A stretch of DNA of 64,000 nt, from NCBI GenBank assembly GCA_963781895.1, contig CAWAIM010000062.1, forward strand, positions 1 through 64,000, given 5' to 3'. The position numbers and the translations under genes were made by a program. Below, one piece after another: positions 8,623-19,408 of the stretch; positions within the stretch are counted from its first letter, which is position 1; each line of letters starts with the position of its first letter. This stretch comes from Roseiarcus sp963781895. GTDB lineage: Bacteria; Pseudomonadota; Alphaproteobacteria; Rhizobiales; Beijerinckiaceae. Below the pieces are notes generated by a model. That model had not been told where the DNA came from, did no database searches, and saw only the letters and a list, made by a program, of their open reading frames with translations.

Positions 8623-8641
8623 ATACTATGCGTCACTATGC
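8611..8641. promoter_or_regulatory. Candidate MarR operator / divergent promoter
   Basis: Short spacer between marR and the ABC operon. It holds a direct repeat ACTATGC at 8625-8631 and 8635-8641 (10-bp period, one helical turn) and a -35-like TTGACT at 8612-8617. The repeat lies next to the marR start. Operator function is inferred from position only. Confidence 0.4.
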
Positions 8642-8700
8642 CGCAATGGCAACCGGCGGAAGACCGGAAGTTGAGTGTGCGCGCCAAGGAGTAGAGAGAG

Positions 8701-9872
8701 ATGAAATGCGTTTCGATCCTTCTCGCGACGCTCGCCGCATTGGCGCCCGCAAACCTTAGCGCGGCTGCACGAGGACAAGGTGAAGGTCGGGCTCATCGTG
8801 ACCCTGTCAGGGCCCCCCGCGGTGCTCGGCGGACAGGTTCGCGACGGCTTCAACCTGGCGGTCAAGACGCTAGGGGGCAAGCTCGGCGGGCTCGACGCGG
8901 AAGTGACCGTCGTCGACGACGAACTCAAACCGGACGTGGCGGTGACCAAGGTCAAGGGGCTCCTCGAGCGCGATCAGGTCAATTTCGTCGTCGGCCCGGT
9001 CTTCTCGAACGTGCTTCTGGCGATCCACAAGCCGGTCATCGAGTTCGAACGCGTTCCTCATCTCCCCGAATGCCGGCACGTCGAATTTCGCCGGCAAGCA
9101 ATGCAACCCGAACTTCTTCGTCACTTCGTATGAGAACGACCAGGTTCACGAGGTGCTCGGCAAATATGCGCAGGACAAGGGCTATAAATCGGCCTTCCTG
9201 ATGGCGCCGAACTACCAGGCCGGCAAGGACGCGCTCGCCGGCTTCAAGCGAGACTTCAAGGGCAAAATCGTCGACGAGGTCTACACGCCGCTCGGCCAGC
9301 TCGACTTCTCCGCCGAGCTCGCCAAGATCGCCGCCGACAAGCCGGAGGCGTTCTTCACCTTCATGCCCGGCGGCATGGGCGTGAACCTCGTCAAGCAATA
9401 CCGTCAGGCCGGGCTCGCCTCGATTCCGTTCCTGTCCGCGTTCACCGCCGACGAGTCGACGCTTCCGGCCGAGAAGGACGATGCGCTCGGCTTCCTCGGC
9501 GGCGCCAACTGGGCGCCGGACATGGACAATCCGCAGTCCAAGGCCTTCGTCAAGGCGTATGAGGCCGCCTACAACAGCGTCCCCGGCACCTATGCGATGC
9601 AGGGCTATGACACGGCGATGCTGATCGACAGCGCAATCAAGGGAACGGGCGGGAAGGTTTCCGACAAGGACGCGCTGCGCGCCGAACTGAAGAAGGCGAA
9701 CTTCACTTCGCTGCGAGGCAAGTTCAAGTTCGGGGTCAACAACTATCCCATTCAGGATTTCTATCTCGTCAAGGCGGCCAAGCGCGCCGACGGCAAGTAC
9801 GAGACCGAGATCGTGCAGCGCGTGTTCGAGGACTACGTCGACCACTACGCTCCGGAATGCGTGATGAAGTAG
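8701..9872 (+). pseudogene. ABC substrate-binding protein (LivK-like), two frameshifts
   Basis: A type I periplasmic binding protein of the branched-chain amino acid / aromatic compound family, about 390 residues when read through. The signal peptide MKCVSILLATLAALAP is in the first frame. From about 8770 the frame changes to KVGLIVTLSGPPAVLGGQ. From about 9043 it changes again to SNAFLISPNAGTSNFAGK and runs intact to the stop. Each change is one extra base (in GCACGAGG near 8770, and GAGTTCG for GAGTCG near 9043). An AGGAG site lies 10 bases before ATG 8701. It is the first gene of the transporter operon. As written the protein cannot be made whole. Confidence 0.85.
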
Positions 9873-9887
9873 TGGCGCGGCGTCCCC

Positions 9888-10809
9888 GTGTCCTTGGCGC
9901 TTCTGGCCGTCCAGACCCTGAACGGCCTGCAGCTCGGCATCCTGCTTTTCCTGATCGCCGCGGGTCTGACGCTGACCTTCGGCGTGATGGATTTCGTCAA
10001 TCTCGCTCACGGCGTGCAGTACATGGTCGGCGCCTATCTCGCGGCCATGTTCGCTTCCTTGACGGGCGGATTTTGGGGCGCGCTCGCCCTCACGCTGCCG
10101 ACCGCGCTCGCCTTCGGCCTCGCGCTCGAATTCCTGGTCTTCCGCTGGCTCTACGACCGCGACCACCTCTCCCAGATCCTCGCGACCTTCGGCGTCATCC
10201 TGTTTCTGAACCAAGGAGTGAAGACGATCTGGGGACGCGGCGCCGCTCAGCGTCCCCATGCCCGAGGCGCTGTCGGGGAGCGTCGCGCTCATGCCGGGCC
10301 TGCTCTTTCCGGTCTACCGCCTCGCGCTGATCGGCGTGGGCCTTGCGACGGCGCTGGCGCTCTACCTCCTCATCAACCACACGCGGGTCGGCATGCTGGT
10401 CCGCGCGGGCGCGACAAACGCCGCGATGGTCTCCGCGCTCGGCGTCGACATCCGTCGGCTGTTCATGCTCGTCTTCGGCTTCGGCGCCATGCTTGCGGGC
10501 TTCGCGGGCGCGCTGGTCGCGCCCATCCTCTCGGTCGAGCCGGGCATGGGCGACAATCTCTTGATTCTCGCTTTCGTCGTCATCGTGATCGGCGGCGTCG
10601 GCTCGATACGCGGCGCCTTCCTCGCCGCACTAATGGTCGGGCTCATCGACACTCTGGGGCGCGCATTCGGACCCCAGGTGCTGCGTCTCGCCCTCGCTCC
10701 TGCGGCCGCGGACCAGACGGGGCGCGCGCTGGCGCCGATGCTGATCTACATCCTGATGGCGGCGGTGCTTTTCCAGCGTCCTTCCGGGCTCTTCCCGGTA
10801 AAGCAATGA
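9888..10809 (+). pseudogene. ABC permease LivH-like, one frameshift
   Basis: Inner-membrane permease of the LivH family, about 306 residues when read through. The N-terminal part (LNGLQLGILLFLIAAGLTLTFGVMDFVNLAHG) is in one frame to about 10235. The rest (PLSVPMPEALSGS to GLFPVKQ) is in the next frame. One extra base in GGGGACGCGG (10231-10240) separates them. Spacing to the binding-protein gene is 15 bp, and the stop overlaps the following permease start. Confidence 0.85.
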
Positions 10810-11754
10810 CCGAGCGCAACCAGACGCCTGCGGTTCTCCTCTTCGTAGGGCTCGCGCTGTTCCCTTTCGCCGCGCGTTTCGGCGCGCAGGCCTATCTGCT
10901 CTCGCTCGGCGCGCGAATGCTCATCCTCGCGCTCGCCGCGCTCTCGCTCGATTTCCTCGTCGGGCAGGCCTCTCTCGTTTCCTTCGGCCACGCCGCCTAC
11001 CTCGGGATCGGGGCCTATGCGGTGGTGCTGGCCTCGATGGCGGGGATCGACGATCTCCTCGTGCAGGCGCTGATCGCCGTCGTGGCCGCTGCCCTCTTCG
11101 CCGCGCTGACCGGCTACGTCTCACTGCGAGCGCGCGGGGTCTATTACATCATGAGCACGCTGGCCTTCGGGCAGATGCTCTATTTCCTGTTCGTGTCGCT
11201 CTCGGCTCTCGGCGGGGACGACGGTTACACTCTTTCGAACCGCAGCCGCCTCATCGGCGCGCCGCGCCTGACGAGCGACTTCTCCTTCTACTATCTTTGT
11301 CTCGCCGTGCTTGCACTCGCCTATCTGCTGCTGGCGCGGATCGCCGGTTCGCGCTTCGGCCGCGTTCTCAACGCGATCCGGCAGGATCCGTTGCGCGCTC
11401 AGGCGCTTGGCTTTCGACCCTACCCGTTCGAGCTCGCAGCCTGCGTGATCGCCGGGGCGATCGCAGCGGTCGCCGGAACGCTGCTCGCCAACCAGAGCGA
11501 ATTCGTCGCGCCGGCCTTCATGTCCTGGCAGCGCTCGGGCGAACTCCTGGTGATGACGATCCTCGGCGGCGTCGGCTCGCTGTGGGGCGCCATGCTCGGC
11601 GCGATCGTCTATCTCTCGCTCGAAGAGGCGATCTCGCTTTGGACCAATCAGACGCATGTGCTCATCGGCCCGCTTCTCGTCCTCGTCGCCATCTTCGGTC
11701 GGCGCGGGCTAGCGGGAGCGCTGACTCCCAGAACCTCCGGGAGGCGCGGCGTGA
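10806..11754 (+). CDS. ABC permease LivM-like, frameshift near the 3' end
   Basis: About 316 residues, with the LivM core intact in one frame (SLDFLVGQASLVSFGHAAYLGIGAYAVV, GVYYIMSTLAFGQM, TILGGVGSLWGAMLGA). It begins ATGA over the stop of the preceding permease. In the native frame the stop would be TGA 11752-11754, overlapping a GTG start of the next gene. One extra base in CTGACTCCCAG (11721-11731) makes the written frame miss that stop and run to 12272. All but the last few residues are normal. Confidence 0.82.
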
Positions 11755-11763
11755 GCGCCGCCC

Positions 11764-12503
<740 letters not shown>

Positions 12504-12507
<4 letters not shown>

Positions 12508-13232
12508 TGCTGAGCGTCGAGGCGATCGAGGCAGACTACGGCGGCGCCCGAGTGCTTCGGGGCGTCGACTTCGATCTCGGCGAGGGCGAGGCGCTCGCGC
12601 TGCTTGGGCGCAACGGCATGGGCAAGACGACGACGGTGCGCGCGCTGTTCGGCCTGTTGCCGCTCAAGGCGGGCCGCATCGTGTTCGAAGGCGGCGCCCT
12701 CAGCGGCAGGCCGCCCCACGCCATCGCGCGGGCCGGCCTCGGCCTCGTGCCCGAGGGGCGCCAGACGTTCCCGACCCTCACGGTCGAAGAGAACCTCGTC
12801 GCGACGGCCGCGGCGCGCCAGGGGCGGCGACGCTGGACGCTCGCCGAGGTGTTCTGCCTCTTCCCGCGCCTCGCCGAGCGCCGCCGCCTTTTTGCCGACC
12901 GGCTCTCTGGCGGAGAGCAGCAAATGCTCGCCATCGGCCGCGCGCTGATGACCAATCCCAAGCTCATCGTGCTCGACGAGGCGACCGAAGGGCTCGCTCC
13001 GCTCATCCGGGCGGAAATCTGGGATTGCCTGAAGCGCCTCAGGGCAGAGGGTCAGTCGATCCTCGTCATCGACAAAAACCTCAAGGCCCTCCTCGGCTTT
13101 GTCGATCGCATCGCCGTGATCGAGAAGGGGCGCATCGTCTGGCGCGGCTCGGCCAGCGGGTTTCGTTCAGAGCCGTCGATTGTTGACCGCTTTCTTCATG
13201 TCGGCGGCGCTCGCGCGCCGGCCGTTTTCTAA
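12504..13232 (+). CDS. ABC ATP-binding protein LivF-like
   Basis: A 242-residue second ATPase of the transporter. Walker A is GRNGMGKTTT, the LivF-type motif is LGLVPEGRQTFPTLTVEENL, the signature is LSGGEQQMLAIGRAL and Walker B is LIVLDEATEGLAP. The usual switch His is replaced (VIDKNLK, where the family has VEQN/H), a common variation in LivF proteins. It starts ATGATG over the LivG stop. The cupin gene follows after 23 bp. Confidence 0.92.
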
Positions 13233-13255
13233 GTCGCGTAAGGAGGGACATTGAC

Positions 13256-13711
13256 ATGGCATTGGCGCCCGGCATCACCAAGGCTGGCGAGGGCCTCGAC
13301 AACATCGCCTGGAATATTCTCGGTCAGACCTATGTGCCCAAGGAAGTTTGCGAGAGCTCCTTCGCTTGGCACGCGACCTTTCCGCCTGACACGTTCGTGC
13401 CGCCGCATATCCACCCGACGCAGGACGAGTTCATCTACATGTTCGAGGGCCAGCTCGAACTGATGCTCGATGGCCGCACCGCCTCCGCCAATCCCGGCGA
13501 TCTCGTGCGCATGCCGATGGGGCTGCCGCATGCGATCTTCAACAAGTCGGGCGGCACGGTGAAATGCATGTTCTGGGTGTCGCCGACGCGCCGGCTTTAC
13601 GATCTGTTCTGGGCCATCCACAACATGCCCGAGCAGACGCCTGCCGAGGTCGTCGCACTGTCCGCCAAGCACGAAGTCGATTTCCTGCCGCCGCCCGAAG
13701 AGGCGAACTGA
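13256..13711 (+). CDS. Single-domain cupin protein
   Basis: A 151-residue cupin. Motif 1 is PPHIHPTQDEFIYMFEG (two His, Glu, metal ligands) and motif 2 is PGDLVRMPMGLPHAIFN. A GGAGG site precedes the ATG. It lies between the ABC ATPase and the flavin monooxygenase in the same orientation, so it probably acts on the same substrate, as a small metal-dependent dioxygenase/isomerase or a binding protein. The exact reaction cannot be deduced. Confidence 0.85.
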   Translation: MALAPGITKAGEGLDNIAWNILGQTYVPKEVCESSFAWHATFPPDTFVPPHIHPTQDEFIYMFEGQLELMLDGRTASANPGDLVRMPMGLPHAIFNKSGGTVKCMFWVSPTRRLYDLFWAIHNMPEQTPAEVVALSAKHEVDFLPPPEEAN

Positions 13712-13738
13712 ACGTCCGCCGAGGGGAGGAACAGACCC

Positions 13739-14980
13739 ATGAAAGTGCTCATTGCGGGCGCCGGCGTCGGCGGACTGACGCTCGCGCTCATGCTTCATCG
13801 GCGCGGCGTGGAGCCCGTCATTTTCGAACAGGCGCCCGAGATCCGGGAGGTCGGCGTAGGCATCAACATTCTGCCGCACGCCATCAAGGAGCTCGCGGCG
13901 CTCGATCTGCTGCCGAAGCTCGACGCCGTCGGCATCCGCACCAAGGAACTGCACTACATCAGCCGGCTCGGTCAGAAGGTGTGGAGCGAATTGCGCGGCA
14001 CTGACGCCGGCTTCGACTTTCCGCAGTTCTCGATCCATCGCGGCCGGCTGCAGAAGGTGATCCATGACGCCGTCGTCGCCAGACTCGGTCCCGGCGCCGT
14101 CCGCACCGGCCTGAAGCTGCAGGGCTTTATCCAGGACGAGGGCGGCGTCGTGGCGCATTTCACCGACGCGAGGTTCGGGCTGAGCAGCGAGACCGTGCGC
14201 GGCGACGTGCTCGTCGGCGCGGACGGCATCCACTCCGTCGTGCGTCGCCATTTCCATCCGAAGCAGGATCGCCCGAGCTGGCAAGGGCTCATGCTCTGGC
14301 GCGGCGCGGCCGAATGGCCGAGGTTCCTGACCGGGGCCTCCATGTACATCGCCGGCGGCATGAGCGCGAAGATCGCGCTCTATCCGATCGCGCCAGGCTC
14401 GACGCCGGACACGCGCCTTACCAACTGGGCGATCGTCTCGCGCATCGCCGACGGCGAGACCACGCCCCCGCCGATCAATTCCTGGTCGCGGGTCGGACGC
14501 ATGGACGAAGTGATCCCCTATGCCAGGCGCTTCAACGTTCCCGGCGTCGATGTCGAAGCGCTCGTGCGGGCGACGCCGGTCTGCTGGGAATACCCCATGT
14601 GCGACCGCGATCCCCTGCCCCATTGGAGCCATGGCCGCGTTACGCTGCTCGGCGACGCCGCCCACCCGATGTACCCCGTAGGCTCCAACGGCGCCGCGCA
14701 GGCGATCCTCGACGCGCGCAGTCTGGCCGACTGGCTCCGAAAGGCGGACCATCCGATGCAAGCGCTGCACGAATACGAGATCGAGCGGCTGCCGAAGACT
14801 GCGGAGATCGTGCGCCTCAATCGCAAGGGCGGACCAGAGCGCGTGATCGATGAAGTGGAGAAACGCGCTCCGGCGGGCTTCGAATTTGTGGACCGCGTCC
14901 TCAGCCACGCCGAGCGCGAGGCGATCGTCAAGGGCTACGCCGGGAAGGCGGGCTTTACGCAGACTCAGGTCAACAAGTGA
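13739..14980 (+). CDS. FAD-dependent monooxygenase, salicylate hydroxylase/PhzS-like
   Basis: A 413-residue group A flavoprotein monooxygenase. The Rossmann GAGVGGL (8-14) is followed by the Glu that binds the ribose (VIFEQAP). The DG motif is GDVLVGADGIHSVVR (about 160), and the GD motif is LLGDAAHPMYPVGSNGAAQAI (about 305-325). Such enzymes hydroxylate aromatic rings with NAD(P)H and O2. GGAGG lies 13 bases upstream. It ends the ABC–cupin operon and is the strongest evidence that the imported compound is aromatic. Confidence 0.9.
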   Translation: MKVLIAGAGVGGLTLALMLHRRGVEPVIFEQAPEIREVGVGINILPHAIKELAALDLLPKLDAVGIRTKELHYISRLGQKVWSELRGTDAGFDFPQFSIHRGRLQKVIHDAVVARLGPGAVRTGLKLQGFIQDEGGVVAHFTDARFGLSSETVRGDVLVGADGIHSVVRRHFHPKQDRPSWQGLMLWRGAAEWPRFLTGASMYIAGGMSAKIALYPIAPGSTPDTRLTNWAIVSRIADGETTPPPINSWSRVGRMDEVIPYARRFNVPGVDVEALVRATPVCWEYPMCDRDPLPHWSHGRVTLLGDAAHPMYPVGSNGAAQAILDARSLADWLRKADHPMQALHEYEIERLPKTAEIVRLNRKGGPERVIDEVEKRAPAGFEFVDRVLSHAEREAIVKGYAGKAGFTQTQVNK

Positions 14981-15947
14981 AGGTATGCGCTGCGTTCGCG
15001 CGCAGGTTCACTCCCGCGTGCGCGCGCGCCAGAGCTCCGGAAAACTCGATGTCCAGCATGCGCTTGAGGTGGCCGACGCCCGACGTGTCGCCCGTGCCCC
15101 GCTTGAGGCCGTTAATGCGCTCGACCGTCGTGACGGGTTGAAACGACAGCACCGGAGATAGTGCTCGAAGTCAATCGGCTTTTCTGCGAGCTCGAAGAGG
15201 CCGCTGTGATTGGCGGGATGGCGTCGTCATGTCTCGACGCGCCCGTTGATCAAGGGGAAGCTTCGCCGTTGTGCGATCGACCGTTCATTCGACCCATGAC
15301 GGACAAGAAGTCGAGGTCCACGCCGTTGGCATCCGCTTTACGGCCGCTGCGTTCGTCGGCATTACGGCCAGCTGCGTGCGGGAGGACCCTGAGCTGATGG
15401 TTTCCTGGGGAACGTCCATTGCGCCCGCACCAAAGGGCACAGCAACCCCGCTCTTTTCGATGTTGATGCACCTTACAGTCCGCCGCGATGTCGGTGGTGC
15501 GCTTTTTTGGCGCAAGGCGCGGGCTACACTCCTTCCGGCGTTACGAGTGAACAGGTCCTCTTTTTCGTCTATCGCGCCGGCGGTAACGACAAAAGTCAGC
15601 TGCAAAACGCAATTACCAAATTCGAACTTGCCCTCTGCAGCGCAAGTGAAGGTCGGCACCCTCTTTAGGAATGGAATCGATAGGCCGTACTCGAGATATT
15701 TTGTGCCGGATGTTCCGTGTCCTATCCAGGATCAGTTCGCCTCACCCCGCAATCGCATGACCATCGTCGCCTGTCGCCAGGATGTTGAAATCGGCCTTGG
15801 CTGCGGACTTCTCCCTCGTTCGGAACTCAAAACTGGTACAGCCTTCGCAATCTCATTCGCCGCATTCCCGGCGCTTCCCGAATCTGCCCGACCAAACCCG
15901 CTGAGATGTTTCGTAGATTTATGTGTTCTGATTTCTTACGGGTCGAG
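14981..15947. other. Intergenic region with possible gene debris
   Basis: About 970 bp between the monooxygenase and the tRNA. Minus-strand reading near 15000-15240 gives disconnected, protein-like stretches in different frames (e.g. SGLFELAEKPIDFEHYL and TVERINGLKRGTGDTSGVGH) without a start or family match I can name. At 15270-15900 both strands are open for over 100 codons without recognisable domains. Probably decayed coding sequence. No gene is called. Confidence 0.45.
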
Positions 15948-16023
<76 letters not shown>

Positions 16024-16200
16024 ACTTTTCGCGAATGTCGCGCGGCTTCGATTGGGGCGAAGCTTTATGGCGCGCGGGCGGCGGTATAGCCGCAAACCTC
16101 CGCTCCCCACAAGAGCCGTCGCGAAAAAAAGGCCACGAGCATCGGAAGCGCTCCCTCCGCGACGCCGACGCCATGGCGCCCAGGGCGCTGTCGGCTGTGG

Positions 16201-16575
16201 TCAGCCTTCCTCATCCGGGGCGATGTCGCCGTCGATCAGGTTGGTGACGTCGTCGTCGTCTTCCTCCTCCTCTTCGAGGAAGGAGACGCCCTCGGCGGCG
16301 TCAGCATCATCCTCGACGTCGATGTCATCGGTGACCGGCTCGGCGGCTTTCTCCTCGCTGGCCTCGACCTCGTCGAGCGAGATCACATCGACGCCGACGG
16401 GCGTCGCGAGCTCGGTATCCTCTTCCTCTTCCTTTGCAGCCGCGCGCGCGCGCGCCGGCGCGCCCTGGAAGACGGTCCCGCATTTCGGGCAGACGATCGG
16501 GTCCTTGTTGAGGTCAAAGAATTTGGCGCCGCAGGCCTGGCACTGGTGTTTGGCTCCGAGTTCAGGTTTGGCCAC
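16201..16575 (-). CDS. FYDLN-acid family protein (TIGR02300)
   Basis: A 124-residue protein. The N-terminus carries a zinc-ribbon-like pair of CxxC motifs (CQACGAKFFDLNKDPIVCPKC), close to the family's FYDLN hallmark. The rest is an extremely acidic low-complexity tail ending in EEEEEDDDDV and DEEG. The family is conserved in Alphaproteobacteria without known function. It is divergent from aroA. Confidence 0.9.
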   Translation of the reverse strand: MAKPELGAKHQCQACGAKFFDLNKDPIVCPKCGTVFQGAPARARAAAKEEEEDTELATPVGVDVISLDEVEASEEKAAEPVTDDIDVEDDADAAEGVSFLEEEEEDDDDVTNLIDGDIAPDEEG

Positions 16576-16743
16576 TGCGATCGGTTCCCTGTCGTTGGCG
16601 GGCGGTTTTCAGAGCGATCCGGTTAGTCGGGCGAATTGCGCGTGTCAATGCGATTTCGCTCCGGTCGACAGGCGCCCCGCCTCGGTGTTACGACCGCGGC
16701 GCCGCGCGAGATGCGGCGCCCGTCAAGAGAAGCGAGGTCGCGC

Positions 16744-18087
16744 GTGTCCGCCCAGTTGTCGCCTCACGCCCAGGCCTTTCCCTTGCGTGCGAGGCGTGGG
16801 AGAGCGCTCAAGGGGCGGTTTCGGCCCCCGGGCGACAAGTCCATTTCGCATCGCGCTTTCCTGATGGGCCTTCTGACCTGCGGCGAGACGATCGTCGAGG
16901 GGCTGCTCGAGGGCGATGACGTTCTGCGCACGGGCAAGGCCTGTCAGGCGCTGGGAGCGGCGATCGAGCGCCTCGCGCCGGGGCGCTGGCGGATTCGCGG
17001 GCCCGGCCTCGGCGCGTTGCTGGCGCCTCGCGAGACGCTCGATTTCGGCAACGCCGGCACCGGCTCGCGTCTCATGATGGGGGTCGTCGGCGGCCACGGG
17101 ATCACTGCGGCCTTCGACGGCGACGATTCGCTGCGCAAGCGGCCAATGGCCCGTATCCTCGACCCGCTGCGACTGGCAGGGGCCGAGGTTCTGTCTCAGG
17201 GCGACGGCGGACGCTGCCCGATCGTGCTCAAGGGCGCCCGCGATCCGGCGCCAATTCTCTATCGGACGCCTGTCGCTTCGGCGCAGATCAAGTCCGCTGT
17301 TCTCTTCGCCGGTCTCAATGCGCGGGGCGTGACCACCGTGATCGAGGCGGAGGCCTCGCGCGACCACACCGAGAAAATGCTCAGTCATTTCGGCGCGGCG
17401 GTTACGGTCACTCCCGAGGGCGAGGGCCGGCGCGTCGATCTCGTCGGTCGTCCGGAACTGCGCCCGACGCAAGTCGTCGTTCCGGCCGATCCTTCGTCGG
17501 CCGCCTTTCCGATCGTCGCCGCGCTGATCACGCCCGATTCCGATATTGTCGTCGAAGGCGTGATGATGAACCCTCTGCGCGCCGGGCTGCTGACGACGCT
17601 GATCGAAATGGGCGCCGACGTCGAGACGCTCGACAAGCGCGTCGAGGGCGGCGAACAGGTCGCCGATCTCAGGGTGCGCGCCAGCGCGTTGCGCGCAGTC
17701 GACGTCCCCGCCGCGCGCGCGCCCTCGATGATAGACGAATATCCGATTCTCGCCGTCGCCGCCGCCTTCGCCTCCGGAACCACGCGGATGAACGGCCTCC
17801 ACGAACTGCGCGTCAAGGAAAGCGATCGTCTCGAGGCCGTCGCGGCCGGGCTGAGGGCCGCGGGCGTCTCTTGCGCCATTGAAGGCGACGATCTCCTCGT
17901 CGAGGGCGGAGCGCCGCGAGGCGGCGGGGTGGTCGCGACTCGCATGGATCACCGCATCGCCATGAGCTTTCTGGTGATGGGGCTGGCGAGCCAAGAGCAG
18001 ATGACCGTCGACGACGTCGCGATGATCGCGACCAGCTTTCCGGACTTCCGTCCGGCCATGGAAGCGCTGGGCGCGACCTTCGAATAG
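16744..18087 (+). CDS. aroA: 3-phosphoshikimate 1-carboxyvinyltransferase (EPSP synthase)
   Basis: Sixth step of the shikimate pathway (shikimate-3-P + PEP to EPSP), cytosolic, about 447 residues. Family motifs are PGDKSISHRAFLMGLL, GNAGTGSRLMMG, KRPMARILDPLR, SAQIKSAVLFAGLNARG, DPSSAAFPIVAA, EYPILAVAAAFA and RVKESDRLEA. The GTG at 16744 is chosen because GAGG lies 9 bases upstream and it fits family length. In-frame ATGs at 16711 or earlier would add a basic, atypical tail. The usual alphaproteobacterial partner cmk does not follow. A gene fragment and a regulator do. Confidence 0.95.
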   Translation: MSAQLSPHAQAFPLRARRGRALKGRFRPPGDKSISHRAFLMGLLTCGETIVEGLLEGDDVLRTGKACQALGAAIERLAPGRWRIRGPGLGALLAPRETLDFGNAGTGSRLMMGVVGGHGITAAFDGDDSLRKRPMARILDPLRLAGAEVLSQGDGGRCPIVLKGARDPAPILYRTPVASAQIKSAVLFAGLNARGVTTVIEAEASRDHTEKMLSHFGAAVTVTPEGEGRRVDLVGRPELRPTQVVVPADPSSAAFPIVAALITPDSDIVVEGVMMNPLRAGLLTTLIEMGADVETLDKRVEGGEQVADLRVRASALRAVDVPAARAPSMIDEYPILAVAAAFASGTTRMNGLHELRVKESDRLEAVAAGLRAAGVSCAIEGDDLLVEGGAPRGGGVVATRMDHRIAMSFLVMGLASQEQMTVDDVAMIATSFPDFRPAMEALGATFE

Positions 18088-18090
18088 AGG

Positions 18091-18393
18091 TCAGGGCAAG
18101 GAGACCCAACGCCCTTCCCTGCTCGAACGCGCAATCGCATGGATCGTGCGCTCGATGGCGACGCCGGCGTCGAAGTCGATCGTCAACGACGGCTTGCCCG
18201 CGATGCGATTCAGCAATTCATGGGCTTCGATGATCTTGAGGTCGTTGAAGCCCATTTGATGGCCGGGCGCGACAATGAAGCGGTCGTAGGGCGGGTGGGC
18301 CGGACCCCGACTCCGATCATCCGATCCGAAACCTGCGCTCCGCCGCCGAATGGCGCCAAGCCGATCGCCGGCCAAGCAAAACAAATATTTCAC
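18091..18393 (-). pseudogene. C-terminal fragment of a Gfo/Idh/MocA-family dehydrogenase
   Basis: About 75 residues closely resemble the extreme C-terminus of inositol-type MocA oxidoreductases: GPAHPPYDRFIVAPGHQMGFNDLKIIEAHELL, then LTIDFDAGVAIERTIHAIARSSREGRWVSL. The NAD-binding Rossmann domain and catalytic region, about 300 residues, are missing. The 5' side runs straight into the rpiR promoter region. It is a deletion remnant, convergent with aroA. Confidence 0.8.
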
Positions 18394-18487
18394 GACCCTA
18401 CACAGTTTAGAATATTTGTTCTATTTGCTAATTGCGGAAAAAACGCGTGCGGTCCGCGACAGCGGAGCGCAAGGCCGAGGGTGGACG

Positions 18488-19336
18488 ATGAGCGATATCG
18501 CGACCACAGAGCCGCCGCAGAGCTTCGAGGCGCTGGAACGCCGCCTGATCGAAATCGAGCCGCATTTGCCCAAGCGCCTTCGCCAGGCCGCCGCCTTCGC
18601 GCTCCAACATCCGGACGAAATCGCTCTCGGGACCGCCGCGGCCATCGCCCGCAGCGCCGACGTCCAGGCTTCGACGCTTGTGCGTTTCGCTCAGTCGCTG
18701 GGCTTTGCCGGCTTCTCCGACCTCCAGGAAGTGTTTCGCTCCCGGCTGCGCAACCGCTGGCCGGACTATGCCGAGCGGCTCAGGGCGCTCCAGGCGAACG
18801 CCCGCGACAGCGGCGATCCGACCCATCTGTTGTTCGGTTTCGCCGATTCGGCGGCGGCCTCGATCGCGCGGCTGCGCGAAGGGGTCCAGCGGCGCGATCT
18901 CGATCGAGCGATCGGCCTTCTCGCCCGCGCCCGCGCAATCCACTGTGTCGCCCAGCGGCGCTCGTTCTGCGTCGCCCATTATCTGACCTATGCGCTTTCC
19001 CAGCTCGGCATTCCCGCTTCCCTCATCGACAATGTCGGCGGCCTCGGGCCGGAGCAACTCGCCCGCGCCGGCGCGCACGATGCGCTGATCGCCGTCAGCT
19101 TCTCGCCCTACGCCCCGCTCACGCTCGATCTTGTCCGGCGCGCGCGCCGCTCGGGCGTGCCAATTGTCGTCATCACCGACAGCGCGCTCAGTCCGCTCGC
19201 GGGCCTTGCCGACGTACGCTTCGAGATTGTCGAAAGCGACTTCGGCTCGTTTCGCTCGCTCTCGGCGACGTTTTGCCTGGCGATGACGCTTGCGGTCGCG
19301 GTCGCCGAGCAACGGGCGGAGATCGCCGTCCAATAG
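18488..19336 (+). CDS. MurR/RpiR-family transcriptional regulator
   Basis: A 282-residue regulator with an N-terminal helix-turn-helix_6 domain (ATAAAIARSADVQASTLVRFAQSLGFAGFSDLQEVFR) and a C-terminal SIS sugar-phosphate-binding domain (about 125-260, DALIAVSFSPYAPLTLDLVRRA). A GAGGG site precedes the ATG. RpiR proteins of this type often control inositol or sugar catabolism. The neighbouring inositol-dehydrogenase-like fragment supports that former role, so this may be an orphan regulator. Confidence 0.88.
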   Translation: MSDIATTEPPQSFEALERRLIEIEPHLPKRLRQAAAFALQHPDEIALGTAAAIARSADVQASTLVRFAQSLGFAGFSDLQEVFRSRLRNRWPDYAERLRALQANARDSGDPTHLLFGFADSAAASIARLREGVQRRDLDRAIGLLARARAIHCVAQRRSFCVAHYLTYALSQLGIPASLIDNVGGLGPEQLARAGAHDALIAVSFSPYAPLTLDLVRRARRSGVPIVVITDSALSPLAGLADVRFEIVESDFGSFRSLSATFCLAMTLAVAVAEQRAEIAVQ

Positions 19337-19353
19337 CTCCGGCGACCCCAGGC

Positions 19354-19408
19354 CCAAGCGGCGCCGACACAAAGCCAAAGCGGCGCCGGCACAAAGCCAA
19401 AGTGGCGC
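19354..19408 (+). repeat. 22-bp imperfect tandem repeat
   Basis: About 2.5 copies of CAAAGCGGCGCCGGCACAAAGC: 19354-19374, 19375-19396, and a partial copy from 19397. Each unit holds the self-complementary GGCGCC. Confidence 0.7.

Noticed and set aside
19354..19408. Short repeats considered as a CRISPR array
   Set aside because: Units are 22 bp, contiguous, without spacers, and no cas gene is in the window.
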